This document shows, one piece after another, positions 1 through 11,000 of a stretch of 26,830 nucleotides of DNA. This DNA is from a virus, in the IMG/VR virus record IMGVR_UViG_3300034198_011109, positions 1-26,830 of that record, one strand, 5' to 3'. The notes below the pieces were generated by a model. The model ran no database searches. It saw nothing but the letters and a program-made list of their open reading frames with translations, and was not told where the DNA came from. The position numbers and the translations under genes were made by a program. Every line of letters starts with the position of its first letter. Position 1 is the stretch's first letter.

Positions 1-151
1 AGTAACAACACCGAATCCATATCAAGTTTGTGTTGGTGGAGTTGCTGTTGGTAGTTTTAATATTTCTGTATATAATTCTGATTCAGGAGGCGGTTCATCA
101 CACTCAGATGCGATTGTATTGAATTGGGGATTAATGAGAGTTGGAAATTAA
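1..151 (+). CDS. C-terminal end of an unidentified virion-type protein (partial, 5' end outside window)
   Basis: An open frame enters the window in phase 2 and ends with TAA at 149-151, giving 49 residues with no start codon needed. The translated end is rich in Gly, Ser, Asn and Val, contains a run of glycines and serines (SGGGSSHSD), and finishes with the hydrophobic strand-like segment IVLNWGLMRVGN. This looks like the last strands of a beta-sandwich or fibre-like structural domain. In T4 the gene before gp8 is gp7, but I see no gp7 signature in so short a piece. It lies 16 bases upstream of gp8 on the same strand, so it probably belongs to the same structural operon. Function unknown. Confidence 0.6.
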   Translation, partial: VTTPNPYQVCVGGVAVGSFNISVYNSDSGGGSSHSDAIVLNWGLMRVGN

Positions 152-167
152 CGAATAAATACACACT

Positions 168-1559
168 ATGGCATATAAATCAATACTATCTTACGGCTCA
201 AAAGTTTCTCAGGTTGAATCTGTTTATTATTCTCCGGTTACTGTTGTATCTCCGTCAACAATTCCACTTTCTTCTTTGTATTGTGTATTGGCCAAGAATG
301 ATCCTTGGACAGATGAAAATAATCCTCCAACACCAACTCAAGACCAGCAATACATAAAACAATTTTATAAAAAAATCTTTGCAGCCAAATATATTAGCTC
401 AGGTAATATTTCTCCAGTAATTAAAAGAATTGATTGGACTTCTGGTTTTACCTATGATTTTTATCAAGATAATATTGATATGTTTGCTGTTGATTCTAAC
501 GAAAATTTAATTCTTAATTTTTATGTAAAAAACAAATACGACCAAGTATTCAAATGTTTGTGGAATAATTCAACTTTAGTTAATGGATCGTATGTTGGTA
601 CTCCATCAACAATTGAACCGTATTTTCAACCAGGCTCTTATAATACAAATAATATTTTTCAAAGTACAGATGGTTACAAATGGAAATATATCTTTACTGT
701 TGACATTGGTTCAAAAGTAAAATTTATGGACTCTGCTTGGATTCCTGTTCCTGTCGGTCAAAACACACCAAACCCATTAGCTACTACTGCAATTGGTGTG
801 GGCAATATAGATGTAATAAACGTACCACAAGGTGGTTCTGGTTATGATGTTGCTAATGCTGTAGTTACTGTAACGGTAACTGGTGATGGAACCGGAGCCA
901 CGGGAACCGCCACAATAGTTAACGGATCGGTCAAAGATGTTGTTGTTACAAATACAGGATCAAATTATACATATGCTTCTGTAGCAATAACATCAGATTT
1001 AGGATCCAACACAATTGCAATTGCGCCAACATCTCCTGTTTCTGGTCACGGTTATGATCCTGTGTCTGAATTAGGATGTTCTCATGTAATGTTGGTTTCT
1101 GAATTTACTGGTTCTGAAGGTGGAGTAATACCTACAGACATAATGTACCATCAAATTGGTTTATTGGTTAATCCTGTTGCAAAAAGTACAACTCCCAATC
1201 CAGCAAATTCAGCAATATATAAAACAACAACAGATTTTGTGGTTTCACCTGGTTTTGGTGTGTTTGTTACTGATGAAATTCTTTATCAAGGTGGCAGTTT
1301 GGCAACAGCAACTTTTACCGCAACTATATTAAGTTTTGATACCGCAGGCAATGTGGTTAAGCTGATAAATACAACAGGAACTCCAATAGAAAATGCTCCA
1401 GTTTTTGGAAATGTATCAAATACAACAAGAACTTTATTATCAATTAGTAATCCAGATTTTATAACATCTTCTGGTTATTTGACACTCATAGAAAATAGAA
1501 CTGGTATACAAAGAAGTACAGACGGAATAGAACAATTTAAATTTGTATTAGGTTTTTAA
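168..1559 (+). CDS. gp8: Baseplate wedge subunit, T4 gp8-like
   Basis: The 463-residue product resembles gp8 of T4-like phages, which forms a dimer in each baseplate wedge and contacts gp6, gp7 and gp10. Supporting segments are the N-terminal YKSILSYGSKVSQVESVYYSP, the VFKCLWNNS...STIEP block around residues 126-150, the DGYKWKYIFTVD block around 168-180, and SGHGYDPVSELGCSHVML near 290-310, a hallmark of the longer gp8 versions in marine T4-like phages. T4 gp8 is 334 residues; the extra length includes a glycine-rich beta insert at about 217-280 (GGSGYD, DGTGATGTA). The ATG at 168 has no clear Shine-Dalgarno sequence. It is followed after 9 bases by the DUF4815 baseplate gene, as expected for a baseplate operon. 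The assignment is by motif recognition only. Confidence 0.85.
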   Translation: MAYKSILSYGSKVSQVESVYYSPVTVVSPSTIPLSSLYCVLAKNDPWTDENNPPTPTQDQQYIKQFYKKIFAAKYISSGNISPVIKRIDWTSGFTYDFYQDNIDMFAVDSNENLILNFYVKNKYDQVFKCLWNNSTLVNGSYVGTPSTIEPYFQPGSYNTNNIFQSTDGYKWKYIFTVDIGSKVKFMDSAWIPVPVGQNTPNPLATTAIGVGNIDVINVPQGGSGYDVANAVVTVTVTGDGTGATGTATIVNGSVKDVVVTNTGSNYTYASVAITSDLGSNTIAIAPTSPVSGHGYDPVSELGCSHVMLVSEFTGSEGGVIPTDIMYHQIGLLVNPVAKSTTPNPANSAIYKTTTDFVVSPGFGVFVTDEILYQGGSLATATFTATILSFDTAGNVVKLINTTGTPIENAPVFGNVSNTTRTLLSISNPDFITSSGYLTLIENRTGIQRSTDGIEQFKFVLGF

Positions 1560-1568
1560 AGGAATAAA

Positions 1569-4500
1569 ATGTCATTGAATTTTAACACATCTCCCTATTA
1601 TGATGATTTTGATCAGACAAAGAATTTTCATCGAATTCTTTTTAAACCTGGAGTTGCGGTTCAGGCCAGAGAGTTAACTCAATCTCAAACCATTTTACAA
1701 GACCAAATTACCAAATTTGCTGACAACATTTTTAAACAAAATTCGCCTGTTACTGGTGGACAAGTAACAACCAACTTTAATTGTTATTATGTTAAACTTC
1801 AAGATACATACGCCAATGTAAATGTGGATGTAAGTAAATTTAATGGACTGTTGGTAACAGATGCAACAGGTACAGTATTGGCTCGTGTGTTGGCCGTTGC
1901 AGCGGCAACATCTGGTGACGCTCCTACTTTAGTTGTTTCTTATCTTTCAGGTAATCATTTTACCGATAATTCAGTAGTTTACGATACTGCTTCCAATTTA
2001 GCAGCTCAAGCTTTGACTGCCAATTCAACAGGAATTTCTTCTGTTGCTTCTATTTCTCAAGGCGTATTTTATGTTCTAGGTAACTTTGTACAAATTCAAC
2101 CTTCAACTATTATATTAAACAAGTATAGTTCAAGCGCCAATGCTCGAGTTGGTTTAACTATTACAGAAACCGTTGAAGATTATATTAATGATGCTTCTTT
2201 GTTAGATCCTGCTGTTGGTGCTTCAAACTATCAGGCACCTGGTGCAGACCGGTATTTAATTAGTTTAACTTTATCCAGCCGGCCATTAACTTTAGGTGAC
2301 GACCAAAACTTTATTGAATTGGTTCGTGTAACTAATGGCTCTGTTGCCAAACTGGTAGACGGTTCCGTATACAATGTAATTGATGATTATTTTGCCAAGC
2401 GAGATTATGAAACCAATGGTGATTATGTTGTTAATGATTTTAAATTAACTCCTAAATCCTACGCAGGCAACTCAGCCAAATACACAATGAGTATTGGTAA
2501 GGGAGTTGCTTATGTTCGTGGATATCGTTTAGAGAACTCTACACCAGTTGATTTGATTTCTGACCGTGCTAGAACAACCGCTTCACAAAATAATAATCCT
2601 GTTTTCATCGATGTTGGCAATTATTTTTATGTTAATAGTACCAATGGTATTTTTGATGTAACTACCACAGCAAACGTAGATTTACATTGTGTTACGGTAG
2701 CAAACGTAAGCACAACGAATGCCGCAACATATTCATCAACAGTAGTTGGTTCAGGTTATGTTCGTGAATTAATTTATGACCACAATACAATTGATGCACA
2801 ATCAAACACTTATGTTTACAGAGCATATGTTAATGATATTCAGACATCTTCACCCTCTGCAAACGTAGTTGCTGCAACCACCAATACTGTAACTTTACCT
2901 GCAACCTATTCTGCAGCAAATAATGCTTATGCTGGAGTTAATATTTCTATTATTAACGGTACAGATGCTGGAGATTTTAGAACAATCACTTCATATAATG
3001 GTGTAACTAAAGTTGCAACAGTTAATCAAAACTGGTCAATAACACCAGATGCAACTTCTGTGTTCTCTTTAAATTTTGGTATCAAAGACACACAAATAAT
3101 TGTTGGTGCTACCAAAACTTCTTACCCAGCAACAATTACGGCTTCTGCCATTATTGATCCAGAAAGTAAAGCAAACAATACTTCAACTGGTTTAACAGTT
3201 ATGCAAAATGGTGGTGCTCCAGAAATGTTGTTTAGGCTCGGAAATCCTTATGTTGCATCATTAAGTGGTACAACATACACAACACAACAACTCTGGAGAA
3301 GTGTTTCATTTGGTCTTTCTAGTGGTTCTTATACCGCTCAATTGAGTTTTACTGGCGGTTATTTAAATGTATTACGTCACATTGGAACCGTAGGCACAAC
3401 ATTATCTTCAAATGTTGTTAAACAAAATTTCTTTATTGTTGTTACTTCGGTAGGATCAGGATGTAAATTTAATGTTGGACAAGTTCTTACTTGGACTGGA
3501 GCATCTAGAACAGCTTCATTAAATTCTGATGGCTCTGTAGCCACATTAAGTGTAACTTCTGCTGATGCTGGTGGTACATTTACCGCATCTATTTTAGAAC
3601 AAGTTTACGCAGTCAATGCTGATAACTCTGGACATTTATTAAAGTATAAAAATTTAATTACTGCCAATACAACGGTAATTAATTCTTCAAATACTGCAGT
3701 TGTTACTGGAGTTTATGTTGACGATACTACTTTAACTTCTACTGGTCAGGTATACATTCAAAACTCGGCAATTGTATCACCAGGAAGTAAACAAAATTTA
3801 TATCTGTCTGATATCAAAACTGTTGTAAAAATTATTGATACTGGAAGTCCTTCATTAGCACCAACACCGGCAATGTTAAGTTCAGCAGCTTATGATGTTA
3901 CTGCTAACTTTAATTTTGATTCTGGTCAAAGAGATTCTTATTATGATCATGGTTCACTTACATTAAGACCTGGTGCACCTTCAATTAAAGGTAACATGCT
4001 TGTGTTGGTTAATTATTACCAGCATGCAGGTGGCGATGGTTACTTCTGTGTAACATCTTATTTGAATTCTTCTTTACCTGATACTTATCAATCTATACCT
4101 TCTTATAACGCTAAAGATGGTATGTTATATCAGTTGCGTGATGTAATTGACTTTAGGCCTGCTCGTAAGAATGCTCAGACAGCATTTACATATCGTCTGT
4201 CTACATCTGATACAATGCAAGGCATTTATTTACCATCAGATTTAAGTACATTTTATGGTCTGTATTCATATTATCTTGGCCGTAAAGACAAATTGGTATT
4301 AAGTAAAGATAGAAGTTTACAAATTGTTCAAGGTAATCCTTCTCTTAGTCCAATTCTTCCGGCCGAACCTGATGGTTCATTGGTAATTGCTAATTTAACT
4401 CATACTCCATATACTGGTTATGTACCAACTGAAGCACCATCAGGTGTTGTTCCTGATTTGTCAGTTGAAAAAGTTAAACACAAACGTTACACCATGCAAG

Positions 4501-7500
4501 ATATTGCTGGTCTTGAAACTCGTATCAATCAAATTGAATACTATACTTCATTAAATGCTCTTGAACAAAGTGCCACAGGCCTTCAAATTCCCGATGCATA
4601 TGGAGTAAATCGTTTTAAAAATGGTATTTTAGTTGATGACTTTTCAAGCTATGCTACAACAGATACTTTAAATCCTGATTATAATGCAACCATTAATCGC
4701 CGTCAACGTCAGTTAACTGCTGGCCAAAGTGTTCAGAATTTCCCATTAAAATCATCCGTTTTAGCGTACAATATGGGATTAATTTATAAAACTTTAGGAA
4801 ATTATAACTTAGGTTTTGAATTCAATTCTGATGGATACGTTAATTATTTTAGTTTGCCTTATACTACTGCTAATGCCGCTTCACAAGTGTTTGCTTCTCG
4901 TACCATTAATGTTAATCCATTTGGTGTTTCATTAACAACAGGTGTAACATCACTATCACCAAACGTTGATAATTGGGTTGATACAAACTATGCACCTTCA
5001 TTGTTGATTACTGATCCAAATTTACAAGTATTCCGTTCTAGTGGTAACATTAATGTGTTGACTGCAGGAGATTGGAAAACAATTTCAGGTACTACTACAA
5101 CTTCTTCAACTGGTCCTGTTGTAGGACATAATATTAATCCTTCACCATTTGGGTTTGTTGGTTATGTTGCAACACAAACAGCTTCAACAATAACTCAAGC
5201 ACAAACTAATGTTTTAGGTCCTTACGATCAAATTGGTAATACATATTCATTAAACAATGGATATATTACAGACATTTCCGTATTGCCATTTATAAGACCA
5301 CAACAAATTGTGGTTCGTGCCAAAGGTATGTTATTAAATACTCCTGTTGATTGTTATTTTGATAATATCAAAGTCAATAATTATATTCGTAGAGCCAATA
5401 GAATTGAATTAACTGGTGTCAGCGGAATATTTAATGAAGATGACGTTATTGGTTATTATAGTAGTAATGTTTTTTATCCAACAGCTCGTATATTAGGTGT
5501 GTATGTTTATACTGGTACAAATGGTACTAAAGTAAGATTGTATGTAGCTGCTGATGCTTCATCAACATCTTATACCACAAATGGTATAATTCAAAATGGA
5601 TATTTTAATACCTCTGGAACCTATGCGGCAAATACGGCAGCTGGTACACTCTCATCAACAACAGTACACGCTGGTAGATTCTCAAATGTAAGTGGTAACC
5701 AAGTAACCTTATCACCAATATCTTCTTCAACAGATATCTATTCAGGTAACACCATTTATGTTTGCGCAGGAACAGGCGCAGGACAGTCTGCTACGATTTC
5801 TTCATACAACGGCACAACCAAAGTAGCAACATTGTCCACAACGCTTTCTACAGCGAATGGAGATATATACTCGATTGGTAGTTTCACCACAAATCCTGAC
5901 GGTGCTTTCCATGCCGTCTTTAATTTGCCAGCCAATTCTTACCATACTGGCCAACGTGTGTTCCGTGTAGATAATTCATATGGTAATGCGGGTGGTGCTG
6001 CCACTACAGTTGCTGAAGGTACTTTCTATTCAGAAGGTCTACAAACAACTTCACAAGGAATAGATTTTGGTGCTTCACCATCAGGTGCTAAAGGCACATT
6101 TACACAAACCAATCAACAGACAACCACGAATATTACAACAGTTTATTCTCCATGGGATCCTGTGGCACAAACATTTATCTTCCCTAAAGATAATTATCCA
6201 AATGGTTTATTTTTAAATTCTATTTCAGTATTTTTTGCTTCAAAACCAACCTCATCGGATGCACCAATTAAACTGTCTATTGTAGGTACACAAAATGGTT
6301 ATCCAAATGGACAAACATTAGATCATTCTGTTGTTATTTTAACTCCAGAGGCAGTTAATGTTTCTACTGCTCCACAATATTTGGATAAAACAGCATCAAC
6401 AGTATTTAAATTTAGTGCTCCGGTTTATATTCAACCAGGTGTATTGTATGCTTTCATGTTACAAACATCTTCAACTGAATATACATTATGGTCTGCTTCA
6501 AATGGCGATGTTGCTTTGCCATCTTCGGTTAAGAATCTACCGAGTGATCCATCACCATCAACAATTACCAAAATTGGTTCTGCTCCATATGTTGGCGCTT
6601 TGTTTTTATCACAAAATTCTCAAACATGGACTGCTGATCAAAATCAAGATTTAATGTTTGTAATTGATCGTTGTGTATTCAACACATCGGTTACTCCAAC
6701 AATACAATATGTTTTACCTAAGAAATTACCATACCGTGCTTTGGTTGATCAAAGTTTAGATTATTTCTTAAATGCAAATAACGTTTCATCTGCAATTAGC
6801 AGTTTTGCCAATACTGACGTATATGTTGACGCATTTAATATTACCACAACTGATTTTACTCCTACAACAACAGGTATTAACTATTCTTATAATGCCACTT
6901 TAGCATCGACTGGACTACCTGCAGGCACAACAAATATTATTCCTGGCAAATTTGGTACAACAACCCAAGATGATATTTATTTAAATGACGGCAATGGTGA
7001 ACGTATATTGTTGGCCAATACAAATCAATCATTCTCATTATACGCACAGTTAAGTACATTTGATAATGCAGTTTCTCCAATCGTTTCTGACGCTGGTTTA
7101 TCCGTTTATGCAATTAGATGGAATATTAATAACTGTGAATTGTCAAACTCTGTAATCACTTTAGTCAATGGCGGTACAGGTTATAGTAATAATACGACCG
7201 GTAACGTAACAGTTTCTATTTCTGCACCAACAGGTACAGGCGGTGTACAAGCATATGCGGCAGCTAACGTACAAAACGGCAACGTAGTTTCTGTTTATGT
7301 TACATCCGGTGGTTCAGGATATATTGCAACACCAACAATTACAATCAATGACGCAAACACCACTCCAGGTTCAGGTGCCAATGTATCAATAACTGGTGAA
7401 ACATCTAAAACTGGTGGTAATGCTCTTGCTCGTTATGTCACCAAGAAAGTTGTATTGGATCAAGGATTTGATTCTGGTGATTTGAATGTATACCTTACTG

Positions 7501-7847
7501 CTTACCGACCAGTTAATACTGACATCAATGTATACTACAAGATTCTCAATCGTAATGACACACAACGATTTGAAGATAGTTCTTGGCAATTAATGACTAA
7601 GATTAATAACTCCGGTACTGCTTATTCTCAAACAAGAGATAATACTATTGAGTATACTTTTGCTCCAGGAACAACAGGTACAGACCAAGGCTTTGTATCT
7701 TACACAAGTACAACAGGTCAAGTTTACACCACATTTAGTCAATTTGCTATTAAAGTGGTATTAACTTCTTCTGATCACACTTATGTACCATACTTAACAG
7801 ACATTCGTGCTTTGGCTTTACCATCAAATACTAATACAACGGTATAA
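1569..7847 (+). CDS. Giant DUF4815-family baseplate/virion structural protein (T4 gp10-region counterpart)
   Basis: The 2092-residue protein opens with the DUF4815 hallmark (NTSPYYDDFDQTKNFHRILF, then VQARELTQSQTILQDQI). It keeps two further family blocks: YTMQDIAGLETRINQIEYYTS with FKNGILVDDF at about 975-1030, and SPWDPVAQTFIFP with a long beta-rich region (FFASKP, YPNGQ, VYIQPGVLYAFML) at about 1525-1640. Proteins of this family are virion structural proteins of T4-like phages, coded beside gp8 and thought to be baseplate wedge or fibre-attachment proteins. Apparent inserts are two related beta modules sharing TSYNGVTKVAT / SSYNGTTKVAT (about 440-510 and 1375-1440) and two glycine-turn modules (GGTGY, GGSGY) at about 1861-1945. 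The start is supported by AAAGGAA at 1558-1564, 4 bases before ATG. Its exact structural position is inferred from gene order. Confidence 0.85.
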   Translation: MSLNFNTSPYYDDFDQTKNFHRILFKPGVAVQARELTQSQTILQDQITKFADNIFKQNSPVTGGQVTTNFNCYYVKLQDTYANVNVDVSKFNGLLVTDATGTVLARVLAVAAATSGDAPTLVVSYLSGNHFTDNSVVYDTASNLAAQALTANSTGISSVASISQGVFYVLGNFVQIQPSTIILNKYSSSANARVGLTITETVEDYINDASLLDPAVGASNYQAPGADRYLISLTLSSRPLTLGDDQNFIELVRVTNGSVAKLVDGSVYNVIDDYFAKRDYETNGDYVVNDFKLTPKSYAGNSAKYTMSIGKGVAYVRGYRLENSTPVDLISDRARTTASQNNNPVFIDVGNYFYVNSTNGIFDVTTTANVDLHCVTVANVSTTNAATYSSTVVGSGYVRELIYDHNTIDAQSNTYVYRAYVNDIQTSSPSANVVAATTNTVTLPATYSAANNAYAGVNISIINGTDAGDFRTITSYNGVTKVATVNQNWSITPDATSVFSLNFGIKDTQIIVGATKTSYPATITASAIIDPESKANNTSTGLTVMQNGGAPEMLFRLGNPYVASLSGTTYTTQQLWRSVSFGLSSGSYTAQLSFTGGYLNVLRHIGTVGTTLSSNVVKQNFFIVVTSVGSGCKFNVGQVLTWTGASRTASLNSDGSVATLSVTSADAGGTFTASILEQVYAVNADNSGHLLKYKNLITANTTVINSSNTAVVTGVYVDDTTLTSTGQVYIQNSAIVSPGSKQNLYLSDIKTVVKIIDTGSPSLAPTPAMLSSAAYDVTANFNFDSGQRDSYYDHGSLTLRPGAPSIKGNMLVLVNYYQHAGGDGYFCVTSYLNSSLPDTYQSIPSYNAKDGMLYQLRDVIDFRPARKNAQTAFTYRLSTSDTMQGIYLPSDLSTFYGLYSYYLGRKDKLVLSKDRSLQIVQGNPSLSPILPAEPDGSLVIANLTHTPYTGYVPTEAPSGVVPDLSVEKVKHKRYTMQDIAGLETRINQIEYYTSLNALEQSATGLQIPDAYGVNRFKNGILVDDFSSYATTDTLNPDYNATINRRQRQLTAGQSVQNFPLKSSVLAYNMGLIYKTLGNYNLGFEFNSDGYVNYFSLPYTTANAASQVFASRTINVNPFGVSLTTGVTSLSPNVDNWVDTNYAPSLLITDPNLQVFRSSGNINVLTAGDWKTISGTTTTSSTGPVVGHNINPSPFGFVGYVATQTASTITQAQTNVLGPYDQIGNTYSLNNGYITDISVLPFIRPQQIVVRAKGMLLNTPVDCYFDNIKVNNYIRRANRIELTGVSGIFNEDDVIGYYSSNVFYPTARILGVYVYTGTNGTKVRLYVAADASSTSYTTNGIIQNGYFNTSGTYAANTAAGTLSSTTVHAGRFSNVSGNQVTLSPISSSTDIYSGNTIYVCAGTGAGQSATISSYNGTTKVATLSTTLSTANGDIYSIGSFTTNPDGAFHAVFNLPANSYHTGQRVFRVDNSYGNAGGAATTVAEGTFYSEGLQTTSQGIDFGASPSGAKGTFTQTNQQTTTNITTVYSPWDPVAQTFIFPKDNYPNGLFLNSISVFFASKPTSSDAPIKLSIVGTQNGYPNGQTLDHSVVILTPEAVNVSTAPQYLDKTASTVFKFSAPVYIQPGVLYAFMLQTSSTEYTLWSASNGDVALPSSVKNLPSDPSPSTITKIGSAPYVGALFLSQNSQTWTADQNQDLMFVIDRCVFNTSVTPTIQYVLPKKLPYRALVDQSLDYFLNANNVSSAISSFANTDVYVDAFNITTTDFTPTTTGINYSYNATLASTGLPAGTTNIIPGKFGTTTQDDIYLNDGNGERILLANTNQSFSLYAQLSTFDNAVSPIVSDAGLSVYAIRWNINNCELSNSVITLVNGGTGYSNNTTGNVTVSISAPTGTGGVQAYAAANVQNGNVVSVYVTSGGSGYIATPTITINDANTTPGSGANVSITGETSKTGGNALARYVTKKVVLDQGFDSGDLNVYLTAYRPVNTDINVYYKILNRNDTQRFEDSSWQLMTKINNSGTAYSQTRDNTIEYTFAPGTTGTDQGFVSYTSTTGQVYTTFSQFAIKVVLTSSDHTYVPYLTDIRALALPSNTNTTV

Positions 7848-7849
7848 TC

Positions 7850-8074
7850 ATGTTAGTTCAGGTTACTGGTACAAAATTAGTTCGAGATACTGAAACCATG
7901 GCACTCATTAATAAAGATATTAATGGGTTGCAAGAGTATAATATGAAAAGAAAAATGGCAGCTAGCCAAAAAGAAGAAATAAATACAATTAAATCAGAAA
8001 TCAACAATATAAAGAACGATATGGGTGAAATTAAACAGTTGTTGTTCAAATTATTAGAAGGCACAAATGGCTAA
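7850..8074 (+). CDS. Small coiled-coil virion-associated protein
   Basis: The 74-residue protein has a short N-terminal segment (KLVRDTETMALINKD) followed by a charged helix from about residue 32 to 72. In the helix, isoleucine, leucine and methionine recur in heptad fashion (EINTIKSEINNIKNDMGEIK, then LLFKLLEG), so a coiled coil is likely. Small proteins of this plan, with an RDT...INTD-like start and an IKxLL helix, commonly sit next to the DUF4815 gene in aquatic T4-like phages. It starts 2 bases after the previous stop without a good Shine-Dalgarno sequence, which suggests translational coupling. It overlaps the next fibre gene by 8 bases. No enzymatic function is suggested; a role as a trimerising adaptor for baseplate or fibre is inference. 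Confidence 0.75.
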   Translation: MLVQVTGTKLVRDTETMALINKDINGLQEYNMKRKMAASQKEEINTIKSEINNIKNDMGEIKQLLFKLLEGTNG

Positions 8075-11000
8075 TACAGTTTCTATTCTAAGTTATGCTA
8101 ACACCTTTGGCGATTGGGTAGTCACAACCAATGCTTTGGTAAGAGAAAATAACACACTAGCGGCCAACAATTATACCAAAAGTATCGGTACTTTATTTCT
8201 TAGTGACCCTACATTGGGTTTACAAGTCGCAAACAATTCTATTTTTGGTGGTCAACTTCAATCACAAGGCCTTGGTTCTTCTGTAATAATTCAAAACAAT
8301 CTTACTGTTAGTCAAGGTCAAATCTATTTTTCAAACACAGCATTAGGTTTAAACAATGCCGGTCAAATGATTGTTGGTGGTTTGTTAAATGTTAATGGTT
8401 CTGGTTTAGGCATTTCTGTTTTAAACAATTCTCAACTAAATGGTTACTTGTCAGTATTAGGTAATACGGCTATTGCCAACACATTAAGTGTTACTGGTAC
8501 AACCACAATTTCAAACAATACATTCATTAGTGGTAACGCTCAAGTTACCGGCAACGTCATTGCTCAAAATTATGTTAACGTAACTAAAGATGTTAACGCA
8601 ACCAATTTTAATGCAACAAATAACTTTAATGGTTATGGTTTAAATATTACCAATAACGGCAATATTGATAATGTTTTGTCTGTTGGCAACCAATCGAATC
8701 TTAGTGGTAACGTTTTTGCTGGTAATAATATTACTTCAACGGGTACAGTAACAGCGGCTAGCGTCACTGCAAACAATATTATTAATACTCCTTTATTGAA
8801 TGTTAGTACTTCAGCATATGTAAACGGCACATTGTATGCAGGTAATCATATTGGTAATACATTGTATGCAAACTCAATCAATGCCAATAATACCATTAAT
8901 GTTCCATTGTTAAATGTTTCTGGTGCTACATACACCAATACATTGAACGCTAATAACACTATTAATACTGCTCTACTAAATTCTAGTGGACCAACCTTTA
9001 CTAGTACACTTAATGCTAACAACACAATCAATACTCCTTTATTGAATGTTTCTGGATCCACATATACTAATACATTAAACTCCAATAACACCATCAACAC
9101 CGCCACATTAAATGCTTCTGGTACAGCATATGTAAATGCTTTGACATCTAATGGTGCAATTTCTGGTACAACAATTGGTGGTACTAATTTAACATTGAGT
9201 GGAACAACTCTTAGTGCCACTAATGTTACAGGTAGTTTTTCAGCATTAACAACAACTGGTTCTGTAACTGTCGGTGGTAATTTTATTATTACTGGACAAA
9301 CTGTTTACGCAACCAATACATTCACTCTTAGTGCTGGTGTTGGTTCACCAATCACTTCATACTTTAATGTGTATCGTCCAGCAGCTTCAAATGCTTCGAT
9401 TCGTTGGAATGAAACTCAACAATATTTTGAATTAAATGACGTTAATAATGGAAATTATTACAGAATTCATACAGACGAATATTCAAGTGACACCACTTAT
9501 AATTATGGTTCAAAAAATATTGCCACTTCAAATGCAGTATCATATTTACAAGGTGTTGCTAATACAGCAAATAGTAATTTAACAACCAACGTAAACACAT
9601 TAAATTCAAATATTACCGCTAACGTAAGCACATTAAATTCAAACATAACGGCCAACGTTAATACATTAAATTCAAATATTACCGCTAATGTTACTACTAC
9701 CGTAAGCACATTAAATTCAAATATTACTGCTAACGTTAATACATTAAATTCAAATATTACTGCTAATGTTACAACATTACAAAGCAATATTAATAATGCA
9801 AATGCTAATGCAGCAAACGCCACCTACTTAACCAACGGAACATTACCTGCTGCTAGATTACCAGCTTCTGGTGTGACTGCTGGATATTGGGGTGGAACGA
9901 CACAAATTCCAGTATTGAATATTGATTCTACTGGTCGTGTAATATCCGCTGCTAATGCTTCTGTATCATCTACTTTATCCACGGCAGGTTCTAGTGGTAC
10001 AGGTAGTGTATCGTTAATTAATCAAACTCTGACAGTTACATCGTCAAATACCAATATTGTTACAGTAGTTAATTCTGGTCAAACATTAACTGTTACTCCA
10101 CAAACTTCTGGTGCCTCATTTGGTAATTACGGTTCAAGTACGGCTATTCCTGTATTGACTGTTGATACTTTTGGTCGTGTGACTAACATAACAACGACAG
10201 CAATTTCAACATCAATTGCACTTGCTGGTGGATCAGGTACCGGTTCAGTTGCTGGTGGCGGTACATTAACCATTAACGGTAGTACAGGTCTAACAACATC
10301 TGTAACAGGTAGTACATTTACACTCACAAATTCTGGTGTTACTTCTTTAACAGGAACAACAAATCAAATTTCTGTTTCAGGTTCTACTGGCGGTGTAACA
10401 TTATCATTACCTCAAAACATTAATTCTGGTGCTGCTCCAACATTTGCTGGTACAAACTTCACAAGTATTCCTAATGGTGCTTTAACAAATTCAACCATTT
10501 CTGGTATCTCTCTTGGTAGCAATTTAAATAGTTTAACCATGAATAACGGTGGTGCTGGTGCAGCTTCAGGTACCACATTTAATGGTTCTACCGCTCAAAC
10601 TATTTCGTACAACACCATTGGTGCTTCACCTTTAGCCGGATCAAGTAGCTTAACTACAGTAGGTACTATTGGTACCGGTACTTGGCAAGGTTCTTCAATA
10701 GCAACCACCTATACTGCCGCCAAAGTAACTGACGTTCAAGCAGGTACTGGTGTGTCTGTAGGTAGTACAACAGGTTCTGTAACAGTTAATATTGGTCAAG
10801 CAGTTGGCACATCTGCCGCAGTTACTTTTGGTAGTTTAAATGTTGGTTCTGCAACAGGTTCCACTACAGGCCAAATTCGTGCTTCCGATAATATTACTGC
10901 TTATGCATCTTCTGATAAGAAATTTAAAGAAAATATTGAAGATATTCCAAATGCGTTAGATACTATTGATGCAATTGGTGGTAAATTGTTTGATTGGACT

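Noticed and set aside
9588-9800. Short regular direct repeats that could be mistaken for a CRISPR array
   Set aside because: The repeats are contiguous, in frame and code a regular hendecad; there are no unique spacers and no cas genes.
8633-9823. Several reverse-strand open frames of 60-125 codons opposite fibre 1
   Set aside because: They coincide with the repeat arrays, have no ribosome sites, and are Leu/Val-rich mirror translations of the Asn/Thr-rich forward frame.
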